DNA of 64,000 nt from Diprion similis (Eukaryota > Arthropoda > Insecta > Hymenoptera > Diprionidae): positions 20,424,031-20,488,030 of the forward strand of contig NC_060106.1 of the NCBI RefSeq assembly GCF_021155765.1, read 5' to 3'. The notes under the pieces are model-generated. The model saw only the letters and a program-made list of their open reading frames with translations, ran no database searches and had not been told where the DNA came from. This document shows positions 1 to 12,020 of the stretch, in pieces. Position numbers and translations under genes: made by a program. Within the stretch, counting starts at the first letter, position 1, and each line of letters starts with the position of its first letter.

Positions 1-2336
1 AACTTTCGATGTGTATTGTATTGTCGTAACTATGACACATCTTGCTGCAAAACTCTTTTGACCTTTCGCTGGAGTATTGTCATAGGATAAAAATTTATCC
101 ACTTTATACACGCAGGTGAATTACATAATTGGCTATGAATATTAATAAGCTGAGAATAAGAAGAAGATCTCAGAACGCACAATCTTTATATACCTACGCA
201 TACATATACTTAGTCGAACGGATGAGCACAATTAACCATCGCGCTAATACCTAATCGGTAACGTTTATACGTTACCTATCAGACAATGATGAGGATAAGT
301 ATTTGAAACCGCATAAACTGCAACTAAACGTCAAACAAGTGTCCAATGAGATCTAAATGACTTGGGGGATCAGAATGAAAGAAGGTTATCACAGCTGTGC
401 ACTACTTCTTTCGTCGTGAAAACGCCTCGTGGCACTGACAATCAGCGAAATGGTGACAAGCTATTGTTGCGGAAAAATGATACAGAAGTTGAAACTGAGA
501 TTTGAAAACTTCCTTGAAAGTCACGCCGTTTATCTGCATGACTTCGACGAGGCAAGACAAGTAAAATGATCAATTTCAATTTTCGAAAATACTGACTTTA
601 TGTGCCGCCATGTCACTTTTCGAGGTACAAAAAATGCCGCGGCTGTTATAACACACGTGTACAACAAACAACTACTGCACTCGGAGTCAGAGCTGTAATA
701 TATTACGCAATGTCAGCCTACGCACTCATTTATCTCCGCCCATGATGCTCCACTTCATACTTACCTTCGTCTTATTCTTCTTCTTTTTCTTCTTCTTCTT
801 CTTCTTCTTCCGGGGATCGGCGAGTGCAAGGTACGGAAAAAGATTTAGATGACACGACGTAACACGCGAAGCAGATTACAGCTTTTGTAATCGACTAACA
901 AAATTGCTTGTCTGATAAACGCGCCTGGAAATACATAAATAAGAAGTCAATAAATACGATAAATAAATCGCCATATTTTTAAAGTAATTGTTTCAAAGAA
1001 TCGGAAGAAGGAGATTCGTAAAAATGATCAAACAGAAACGACCAGCCTTTTACTTGGAAATCAAGTATAGAATTTCAATTCATTCACACAATTGATTCTG
1101 GATGATGTTCAGCGATTTTCTGATCAAGCACTCGATCACTGAAAAAAATGACGACAAATCGTTTAAAATTAATGAACATCACACAATTCAAAACACTTGT
1201 CTTCAAGTGATTCGAACTAACATCCGCGTATAATATTTTCAATTATTTCGCTGTATCCCTCGCGATCCGACTTCAACAAGTTGAACATTTATCCGAACAC
1301 CATCTCGGAGAAGTAAAAAATCACTGGACCAGCAAAAGTCATTGTTAAATTAAGTCACAGCAAGAATTTCAGCTGTCGAGACAAAAATTTTTACTTCAAC
1401 TACAATTTTCGATATGTTAGAATCGTTGATTAAAACTCTTAGAAATTTTATTTATTTTTTCATATACCCTTTTCGAATAGTGCAAATGCAGGATTACTCG
1501 GTCACAGAGTCAGTGGGTCCGAGGGATGATGGGGTCCGCACCCCTGGCGCGTCCAGGCTACAGAGCACAGGGGTGAGGCTACCTGGGCCTGAAAAGGGCC
1601 TTAACACCAGACGCGGATTCCCGGGTCTGCGTCAGTGCGCGTCTATGGATCAGCGGCGTCGCCGCAGCTAGTCGACGGTTTTTTTTTATTTTCGTCGACT
1701 ATCCTACCTGCAGCCCGTGTACGTAGTCCATGGACACACACACACTCAGAATACAGGTACATAGGTACAAGGTACCTACCTCGAGCATACGTCTAACGAA
1801 ATCCCGGGGGATCAACGGACCTGCAGCATCAGGATCCCCTGCGCGGTCTTCCAGTCACGCGGTGTTGATCCGGTGCGGAGTCGAAACGACGTAAATGTGC
1901 GCCTTCCCATTGAAATTCTTCGTCAATACCCGTGCGTGGGGTGGGCTGCAGTTAGGGTGGAAAATCACCTGTCGAAATTGGACGGTGCAGACAACGGCTC
2001 CGAAATCCACCCCCGCAACCCTCGGCTCAGCGTTGTTATTATACCTATATCACGGTGTATATACCTTCTTCTCTCCTTCTTCTCTCCTCTTCTTCTAACC
2101 TACCTGCATAACGCTGTTGCACCAGCCGAAATAGATCTCGTCTAATGTAAAGACGGCATGACACCCTCCGCTGCAGTGCATCGGTGCGGCTATATGTATA
2201 GGTACGTCGAAAAGCCAACGTCTGATCTCCTCGAAACCGAGGTCTTTTATGCCCCTCCCCCCCAGCCGCATTATATATATTATACATAACCTTACACACC
2301 TTCCCATAATGCAGCCTGTTCAACGCTCTATAGAAA

Positions 2337-2369
<33 letters not shown>
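2337..2369. repeat. (ACAG)n microsatellite
   Basis: About eight consecutive ACAG units are visible. It is an ordinary simple repeat with no coding context. Confidence 0.9.
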
Positions 2370-2817
2370 GAGTCGGACGAACCGAATTGGGATGGATGGA
2401 TGTACCTAGTAGGCGAAGAGGAAAAGAGATATCGCCATTATATCGGCTTAGCTTGTATTGTCCAGGTTGGCGTTTGAATTCTCAATTCAGCGGAGCGGCG
2501 CCTCACTTTTTCCTTCTTCGGTTCCCTGCTTTTCGTCTTTTTTTACACTCTGGGTTATGTATTTTCTTTACCTTTTTTTTTGTTTTTTCGCCTCAATTTC
2601 CGAACCGATCACCGTTGCGCAATTTCGTGTATTATGTATACCGCGGTATGTGGTATACGCGTATGTATACATATATATGTATAGGTACATATGTATGTAG
2701 AAAGGCGCCAAACCGGTTAGCGTTTGCTCCAAATCCTGCAAAGCCTCATCCATGCTCGCATGCGGCTGTTAATGCTTCGGCTCTTTGCACCAGACCGTTT
2801 TTTTTTTTGGTACACTT

Positions 2818-2854
2818 CTAACCTAACCTAACCTAACTTAACCTAACCTAAACC
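2818..2854. repeat. interstitial CCTAA (insect telomere-type) repeat
   Basis: About seven near-perfect CTAAC units run in a row, one altered to TTAAC. TTAGG/CCTAA is the canonical telomere repeat of many insects, including many Hymenoptera. The tract is short and sits inside unique sequence, so it is an interstitial copy rather than a chromosome end. Confidence 0.8.
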
Positions 2855-4602
2855 ACTCGAGCTTCAAGCGGTTTGGCCTTGACCCATCGACTTGTCGATG
2901 CTGCGTATACATGGGGTTTGCTATTAGGGTGTGCCTAAAAAAAAAGAATTTCTCTTTCACAATCGGAAGGTGTTTGAATTTTTTTGTTTTCTTGTAAACG
3001 GGTGGACTTACAAACTAGCTAAATACAGTTTCTTGGGAGATATTTCAGGCTCTATGAAAAAAATACTGCGATAGAATTTTCGTAACTTTAACTGATTGAG
3101 AGATATTCAAAATGACTTAACATTTATGGGTAGATATGGGGTAGTCCATCCCATTTCAACCTGCATCCGACCTTTCATCTCTCAGATTTGACCGGCGATT
3201 TTTTATGTGATTGTTCTCACATTAAAAAGCAATAATTTTTTTTTTTTTTTTTTTTTAGATTTTTCCGCACCTAGTTTGAATTTTCGACAATTTTTTTAAC
3301 ATTGTTTTATTTAGCGAACCGATTTCAAAATCTGAACAAATTCTCAAAAATCGGGAGTCAGATGTCAAAATTTTTAAGCCTACGGCCGAAGTGGGAAGAT
3401 TTTTCCTTCTTACTGTTTTTAAGGTTTTTCCGAATATACAACCTATTGCATTCTTCTAAATAGATCCTTAAAATTTTCCAAAAATTGAATTTACTTACCG
3501 ATTTTCATCGCAGGTTCTTCCTGAAAATCTTTTTCATCTATACATACTGTTTGTATTATTGCAAAATGTTATACAGCTTAAAAATTGAATCAACAATTCC
3601 GTATAGAAACGCTTTGAGTTTCACTTCGCTGACTCGCATCCGGATCGTTAATGGCGTCTCTTGATCTGAGAAATATATATAATATAGTGTAAACTGTAAT
3701 CACAATTTGAGTTGGCATAAAAACCGAGTTCAGTGAATCGTGATTTCAGTATACACATTTGTACTAGAATTTAACAAATATCTGCCTATATTTCACAAGT
3801 CTATGATTAGGATATAATGATCTGGTAATTGAGCCACAGATTTTTTTTTCAATCTCAGTGCACCTTCTACTACCTACCAGTAATCGATGAACGAATGTTT
3901 CATTTTTTACCGAAACCTTGTCGAGCTTTATGTAACTCTGATATTCATTGGTTGGATGAACGTAACTACTTACAAGTTAATTTCTCACACCAATTTCCAC
4001 GACATTATCGGAACGGTGTAGAAAATACACGTTTACACATTCATGTTATGTATATAATATATATGTATATTGTATATATATACCTAGCTGATTCTGAAGC
4101 GTGCATCTGACATTACAGAGGAAGACTTTACACGCAGGTAGAACTTAAGGATGATACTTTATACATAAATAGTGGCCATATGTATAGGTGAAATGTATAA
4201 CATCTTCAAGATATAAACTTGTACGAAAGTTCCGGACACGGCTGTAATAAGTATCCGCTAATAGTTGCCTCCGGTGAAACTGTATAGTATAATGATGAAG
4301 GTATGGCATATATATTGCATACATGCAGCATCTTGCGTGTGTAATAATTTGTATATATATATATATACATGTATATATGCAGAAAAGCGTGATAATAGAC
4401 TTTGGAATCTGTCTATGTAATATATAATTGTTGATCTTCTGTGGGTAGCGTTATGACAACGCGTCTTCTTAACTGCACACCGTAAAAAAATTGCGTTATA
4501 CACGATTGTAATATCGAAAGCAGTACGGTAAATAAATTTATCAATTTGTATATCGTTGAGGATTATATGTATATTAAAATTATCGCAGAGGTATTAAAAG
4601 TA

Positions 4603-4643
<41 letters not shown>

Positions 4644-5180
4644 AGAAAGAAGAAAGAAAAAAAAAGAAGGTAAAAAATTGGTGAAAAAAATAAAAGTGTG
4701 AAATATTTTATGTTAGCCCCTGGGTGTAAAAGTTTAATATTACACGTTATAAACGCGTGACTATAAATCAATTTATGTAGATTTGCAAATGTACCTGAGC
4801 AATAAGCGGCCGTTACGTAACAATGATAATTTCATATTATTCTATGAAGAATCGACACGGCTGAAATTATAATAATTATACACCAACGGTATCAATGGTG
4901 GAAAACATGAATAGAAATTCCAACGACAGAATTTTTCAGAAAACGTATGCATCTAATGGATGATATCGTGAGAATATGATTACGTAAATTCAAGTACACA
5001 TGCAACTGTTTATACTATTAAAAATAAAAAAATCATTCTCACTTTCAATGGCGGGAAAATAATCCAAGTGTACATATCAGCGCATCAAAAAAAGCAAAAT
5101 ACTTCGAGGCCTACAAGCTGAACTTCTATAATCCTTGCCAAACTTTGTTCCAAATCTTATTCATACATACAGAGTGATTA

Positions 5181-5422
5181 TATAACGACCGAATAGTCCA
5201 TCGTCTCCTCCAATGTAATGCGCATGCGCTAAACGTCGAGAGCAGTTGTTTTGTCAGGCTGACCAACCGCCGCGATGTCGGTATTGAGAACAACTGCCAG
5301 CGACAAGCGTAAAATTTTTTAGGTTACGTCCGTGACGGTTGGTCGCCCTGGTAAACAACTGATCTCGAATTTCAACGCATGCGCATTAGATTTTAGCAGA
5401 CGACAGACCATTCTCCGTTATC
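5181..5422. mobile_element. short inverted-repeat element (MITE-like)
   Basis: Two imperfect inverted arms of roughly 90-100 bp each face one another. The left arm runs from TAACGACCGAATAG through AATGCGCATGCG to GACCAACC. The reverse complement of the right arm gives the same order with substitutions. There is no coding capacity, and a clear target-site duplication could not be assigned. The size and structure fit a non-autonomous DNA transposon; the family is not recognised. Confidence 0.6.
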
Positions 5423-8262
5423 ACTAACATATAATCGGAACCGAATACGAAATAAACTGAGCGTACACGTAATTATATGCGAAAATATTTGCGGTTCTGC
5501 GTAATCGTATGTTATCAGTCAGCATATCTCCAGATCTGCAAGCTCTAATCTCGTGTTCCGCGATGCGTAAAGCCTATGCGTAAATATATAATATTTTAAT
5601 TCCCGGTAAAATACACGCGCTCTCACGCCGCACGATCGACTTGTTGGAGTTATTAATCGGCGTTAATTACGATATACATCCAGGTATGGGTGGAGGTGTA
5701 TTCATGGACGTTACGAGGCGTCGTCGTGCGGCTTGCGGGAGCTCGGCGACACCTAAATGGCTCATTCGACTCACCGTCGAGAACGGCGAGGAGTTGGGAC
5801 CAATCCGATTTCGCATAAATCATAACCAACCTCGCCCAGCTCCACCCCGATGCAGAGTGCAGAGACACGAAGCCTGCACGCTCTGGAAATCCAACAACGA
5901 CGACGTTCACGTTCACTGGTGTTAATTATTCACAGCTGCTTTTCGAATCGAATTTTAACAAGCAACTCGAGCATATCGTTATACGGAAAAGTAGCTAAAG
6001 TGCGGTAAAGTATATCAAATCGTTTGGTATTTTTATTTAACTTATTCAGGTACGGTGGTCTGACTTTGTTTGAATATTAATCTTGCATGCAAGGAAAATT
6101 ATTTTTCCTTATCCAGGCGTAAGAAGATGTTCGCTTTCGACAGGAAAATTTTTGTTCGAATCGAATAAATTTCATTCGGATAACTTTACAAAGTCAAAGA
6201 AAAAGATCACTTATTGTGTTATTTTTTCACACGGAATAATTATTTTTCATATTTATTCGGTAAGAAAGAGAAACAGATTTTTGAGAAAAATTATTGAACA
6301 ACGATTTCTATGAATGCATGAACGAAAAATCGTATCACACATTTACTTGAAATGAAATTATGTGTTTGTAGGTAATAGTTTTCATAACAATTTCAAAAAA
6401 TTACAACAAAACTGAATTAGCACTACCTGGTTCATTATTTGAAACATAAAATTTTATCATATTACACCTTGCAAACAAACATTCACTTCCCGTAAAAAAA
6501 GTTTTTCATAATAATGAGTTTTAAACACGATTTAAATCATTATTTGTATCATCAAGTAATTCAAAAGTGTATTTATTAAGCCTAACAAAGCCTATATCAA
6601 TATTTACAGTAAAAGCGTATTAAAAAAATTCTTGAATAAACCTTATATTTGCTCGTCAGTTGGCTTATAGCCCCCTTAAATCCTTCGTTTTCATCCCGCG
6701 AATAATATTTCCTCGTAGGTATGCAATCGTGCATACAAATCAAGAGACTCGGTGAAGTCTGGCGTATAATGCAAGTGCATTGCACTTTGCGATACGTACT
6801 CGTCATTATTTACGCCCGTATCGCTCGTGTAAATCAAAGGTTCCGCAAAAAGGATGAAGGGTTTTAATACCTATATGTGTATACATATATAATCCCGTGA
6901 GACGTTGTTTAGAAGGACTCGCGGCTTGTTTAGAGCCCGCAAGTGCGAATTGTATGTACCTAAGATGGCAAAGTTCCCGCCCTGGAATTTGAACCGCGTG
7001 TGCATATCGCTGCAAAACTACTTGCTCCAGGCGATTGCTGGCTATTCTGTCGTTATCTAGGCAGGCACATTATTCCCGGATAGAAGGTCTTCCGCCTTCC
7101 AATAACTTGTCACGTGTAGATTCGTCAAACCGAAGTTATTTTGAGTGGCTTTATCGTAGCCAAAATTAAATTTTTTTACATAGATTTCATGTGAATTTCT
7201 TTCGATAGAATTTGCGCAGCTGATCGATCTCCGAATTTGATCTAGAAGATAAAGACACGCTGTTTTATACACACAAACCTATAAGTTCGCAAAATTGAAT
7301 TTTGGTTTTTAGTGACGTGAAAAATGTAAATGTTTAATCCACGCAACGATTTATTCAAATGGTAGGTATTAAATTACAGGCATACCGTTGTATGAATGTC
7401 CAGAAAAGAATTTCGCGGGTATATAAGAAGATCATCAGTGGGAAAAAAATATCAACTCTTAATTCGCACGAATTCTGGGAAGAATATTTTTTAAACCGTC
7501 AGAAGAAACAATACTTAAAGGAAAAAACGAAGAAACGTCGTCGGTCGGGCAGAAAAACTTACTGCGTAGGTATTTTTCCCTGGATATGAGAGCGGCAATT
7601 TATTATTCATAATCCAGCAGCAGCTTGAAATCTACAGGATATTCGAGTACTTCGGAATGTTTATTCCGAAAGGAATGGCGAGGCCATATATATATACATA
7701 TATGCACGCCTTGGACGATCAGGGGGCGAAAACTGCAGTGGATCGCATTTATCGCACGGCGGAGGATCGCGAAAGCTGCACTCGGTCGCAGGACTTGGAA
7801 AAAAGGATCAACGAGATAAGCCAGAGGTCGGATTGACCAGGGGCCGCGTTGCGTCGTCATCGTTGGGATATTTTTAGGATCTTAAGGATACTTCGACAGG
7901 ATTCACCTCGCCGGCTCGATTTTAATAAAACAAAAGAAACCGAAAAAAGTATACCTACATGTATAGTATAATAAAGAGGAAAAGATACAAGATGATAAAA
8001 AGAACAGAAAAATCCTGATCGCGTCCAGTGAAAAAGCAAATAATATAAAACTATGCGCACGACGCGACGCCTCCAAGAATTCGCATGAAAACAATCGATT
8101 GTAGCTCTCAAACTGTAAAGATGACGAATTTGAATATTCATAAAAAAATAAAAACAGGATTAACAATCAGATCTAAAAGGCTATGATCGGTAAGTCTGAT
8201 TACCTAAAACGAACAAATACTTTTTAAGCAACATATTTAAACCACGTTGTCATTTTTTTCTG

Positions 8263-8452
8263 AAATTTCAACCGATTTCAGACGATTTCAATTTCCAAGA
8301 CATTCGATTACATCGAGCAACTAATTCCGTCGCGATTTTAAACGATTTCAAGTAACTTTGACAGGCGATTCAAACGATTTCCGAATAAATTATAAATGAT
8401 CTACAGGATTTCGAACGATTTCCCTAATTTTTCAACCGATTTCTCTAAAATC
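8263..8452. repeat. degenerate short-motif repeat (ACGATTTC-like)
   Basis: A motif close to A(A/C)CGATTTC recurs about nine times in 190 bp with irregular spacing (for example near 8268, 8281, 8340, 8378, 8412 and 8434). This is more than expected by chance, but the spacing is not regular enough for a simple tandem satellite. No function is assigned. Confidence 0.45.
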
Positions 8453-8749
8453 GCTTTACAACATGAAGTGTTGTGCAAAATTTCCCAAAATACATGAACA
8501 GCTTTTCGACTAGAATCAAAGAACAATGTTCAAAAGTGCAGATTCTTCAGATATCACAAAACCAGTCAACATTAATTAACGTGTATATACAACGAAAGAA
8601 TGCGAATACCGATTATGAAGGATAAACTAGTTGATGCAAGTGGCGTCTGCGGTTTGAAATATCGGCTAATTACGACGCCCTATCGCTCCCGGTTGGCTAA
8701 GAAAAAAGAAAAAAAAGGCCAATCAAATTACGATACAAGTTAGATAACA

Positions 8750-9124
8750 GATCTTCGAGCCGGTCTGAGAGCTCGCTTAACTCAGAGTTCTCACAGGAAT
8801 CGCAAGGCTCGCGTCGCAGCTTAAGGGCGGACCTGTCACCCCGTCGATGTTTCGGTGTTTCGGTGTTTCAGTGTTTCGGTAGCCCCGAAAGTGGCCGGTC
8901 AGAACGGGTCCGAGGTGCGACAACAATGAGGACGATAATGATAATGAGACAGGGAGGTAGCAGCCGGACCGAGTGACCGACAGATCCGGTTTGGCCAGTT
9001 TCCGGATTCCGGGGTCATCCTGAGGAGACCAGCGGTTGAGCGGTCAACCCTTCCGCAGCCCCTCGCAGGCCGCGAAATCCGGTTTTTCCCCGCAGTGAGA
9101 AGAAGGACGCCGGACTGTCCGAGG
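8750..9124 (+). promoter_or_regulatory. possible GC-rich promoter or first exon (plus strand)
   Basis: Base composition changes sharply from AT-rich to GC- and CpG-rich at about 8.75 kb and stays so to about 9.56 kb. The island includes four tandem copies of a GTTTCGGT octamer (about 8846-8880). A good splice-donor context (CCGAG then GTAGGT) sits near 9122. A short ATG reading frame at 8926 ends after 17 codons. This would fit an untranslated first exon of a plus-strand gene whose coding exons are outside the window or unrecognised. No protein evidence supports it, so this is only a candidate. Confidence 0.25.
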
Positions 9125-9747
9125 TAGGTCCGAAACGACGTCGTGTGAACGTCGCGACTTCCACAGGCTTTCCGTATCCTCTCCCTCCCGCAGGGGATGA
9201 TCGCGACCGCGCACCGGCCGTTGTCCAGGCGTTTTCCGCCCCTTCCTTCGTCCGCATTGTGTTAGTTACAAGAGCGTCTCCTCGGCGGCGGTGGGAACGA
9301 AAACCTGATCGAGGAATCCTCGGACCTCGACTCTGATCCTAATTGTGTTCGTCGCGATGTCCGTCGGTCGCCACCCCTGTAACTTTGAGTGTCTGATGTG
9401 CTTACGTAGGTACGTCGACGGCAACCGGTCACTAGGAAAGACGGTTTTTCTACGACGCTAACGCACGTTTTATGTTTATACATGAGCGTCTTCGACGTTG
9501 CGATCCTGTCTGTTGTAGGTACGATTGCATTGTATGATCGAGGATTTATAACGTCCAGTTTCACCTTCGTATAAAGCGCGGTTTTTGGATAGGGGTGCGA
9601 AAAAACCGGAATTCAGATTCGTTGACCAACGGATTTTCGCGCATTTTTTTCATCATCGTCATCTTTCTTCTCTCTTCCGGTACGGTGTGTATAATATAAT
9701 AATGCATAGACTTGGTATAACGGTCGTCTTGATCGTAAAAAATTTGC

Positions 9748-9778
<31 letters not shown>

Positions 9779-10956
9779 CACATGTAATACTACACAATAA
9801 AACTCCTCTCGGCAAACGTATAACGAAACTATTCACTGCACAGTTATTTATACATAACAATATGGACTGATTTATGTTTATTACTTATCTTACAGATAGG
9901 ATGCCTGAGGGTTTTGAAATTTTTGAAAACCAATCGGAATCGAGATTTTAAGAGAAACTTTGAGGATTTACTCTTATATTCCAAAGACGGCACCGCCTAC
10001 GTCAATACACACAAATATTATTAACTACCTGCCGAATCGTCGTGCGTCGCCCACGCGACGATACTTCGCCGTTGAGTAATCCGAGGAATCGAACTTCCGG
10101 TCTTCTTTCGACAGGAAGTAAATACTCGTAGTTATAGGTATACTATCACGCGTACACTCGCGGTTGTTGCATTTTGTGTAAATTTGATAAATAAATATAT
10201 TCTACGATACAACTGGTTTTTATATTTATAACCGTAAATAGTTTTTTTTTTTTTTTTTCCTTTCTTTGACCACCGTACTATGTACTGTATACGTGGAGTT
10301 GATATATACCTACATTATAACACTATACAAACCAGGAATAAATTTAAAACGGTATTAATGATCTTATTATACGTAGATCTGAGATTAAAAAAAAAACGAT
10401 AGTTGACCGGTCACAATATTATTCTGTGACTACAAGGCATTGATCTCTGAGCAATTATATATGATTAACAAAAAATATTAGCGGGATATGGATAAACTTG
10501 AGGAATTTCAACGTACATGTGTATGTACATATATTATCGCAAAAAACGGGGCAAGTTGAAAACCCGCAGGCTTACGATTATCATAATAAACGTTGAATTT
10601 TATCGTTTCTCCAATTTTACTTCAGGAATAAAAAAAAAAGAAAGAAAAAGAAGAACCAAATTGAGAACCAATCAATCAACTAATACGATGGTACCTATAT
10701 TTTTTCATTCAAATTTGCAAAAAGCCTTCACCACTGCAGAGTAATAAACGGCGACCCGAAGATGTGTCGAATCTGAACACGCGTGTAAAATACGACGGTT
10801 TACGCGGTTGCATAGCGCACACAGACATACTCGCGTTAATTTTATATTCACTTACTGTGTGACACGCCTAAATGTTAGCTGTCCAACGAATGTGGGCGAG
10901 ACCTGTGCCATCAACAGTATCCCACGCACTTGCAGGCCTTATATACACCCTCCCTC

Positions 10957-11030
10957 TCTCTCACTCTCTCGCTCTCTCTGGCCCTCCGAGAGTCTTTCGT
11001 CTTTCTCTCTCTCTCTCTCTCTCTCTCTGT
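10957..11030. repeat. (CT)n microsatellite
   Basis: Dense CT dinucleotide repeats with a few interruptions; the surrounding 9.6-12.0 kb shows no recognisable gene. Other simple repeats nearby are a (TA)n tract at about 9752-9776 and a poly-T run at about 10240. Confidence 0.85.
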
Positions 11031-12020
11031 GGCTGTTTCTTCTGTGCAGACGTGCGCACTTCTCTCGGTTCACATTGGACATGTGTTGCATGTAATAGGC
11101 ATATATGCACAATACCAAATTGAACGTAGCTCGTTATTCAAAATGTTGTAACCATTTCGTGCCTGAGCTTTCGAAGTTGACGTCGATGCTTAAAATTTTA
11201 GTGGCATAACGCCAAGACTTATCAGCATTGTAATATCGTCGTGTATCTAGGTTTATACAATTGGTAGAAATAAGTCCATAACCAAATGGTCTAGACATAA
11301 ATTAAACTATGATTGAATATGATTGTTTCTATGCTACCGATGTTTTTATGAATTTAGATGGCTGTGTTGATAGTTTTCATTTAATAATGAAATCACAGAA
11401 TTTGCTTATATTCAACGCAGCTTGTAAAGGTTTTTTTATTTTCATTATTGTTTGCTGATTTGGTTCTATAATATCGGAGATCCGGAAGGCGATTGTTCCG
11501 CCATCGTGCAAATTTATTACCGATCGCAGTTATCGGCACCCCGGAATTTGTAGCAATACGACTTTATTGTATATACTTATGTATAATTGCATACATATCG
11601 TATGTGAAGCACACTACATATGTGAGTGAAATATTTCATTTTAAGCCCTTAACTGCAGGCGTGCACGAAATTGAGACAATTTTTTTTCTTTGTAGCCTTA
11701 AAGATTGTTTTTTCAAATTGTTGAAAAATGCTTCACTTGCGATTGCAGTGACTCTTGGATTTAGCATATATTTCAGATAAAATAACCAAAGAATACCGAC
11801 GATTCTTGAAAAAAAGGCTGCATGAAGAATAAATGACATAAGTACGAATAAATAAATTCAGAGGGTCAGTTTCGACCTCGTAACAGTTGCGGCATTGCAA
11901 ATTAAATATGGGTTGTAAATTGTACCAAGTAATTTTCAAAACACAAAATTTTTCTCTTCATCTTATTTCCAGTACAAGCAAAACTGGATAACAAAATGCC
12001 GCCCTGGTTTTGAGGAACGA

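Larger units (their letters stand above)
1..8740. other. gene-poor AT-rich intergenic or intronic DNA
   Basis: No open reading frame in this stretch shows recognisable domain content or exon-like structure; those present are short and low in complexity. What can be seen: a CTT-rich tract (about 770-810), an ACAG tetranucleotide tract (2337-2369), a CCTAA repeat (2818-2854), poly-T runs (about 3238-3256), a (TA)n tract (about 4603-4640) and an inverted-repeat element (about 5181-5422). A sequence starting with TTAGGGTGTGCC near 2926 resembles the ends of the TAGGGTG elements at 42.3 and 45.5 kb, but no matching partner end was found. The GC-richer piece at 1500-1680 has no recognisable product. 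Confidence 0.6.

Noticed and set aside
1414-2821. Short plus-strand frames at the left side of the window
   Set aside because: They contain no domain, run through ACAG and pyrimidine repeats, and lack supporting splice sites or paralogues.
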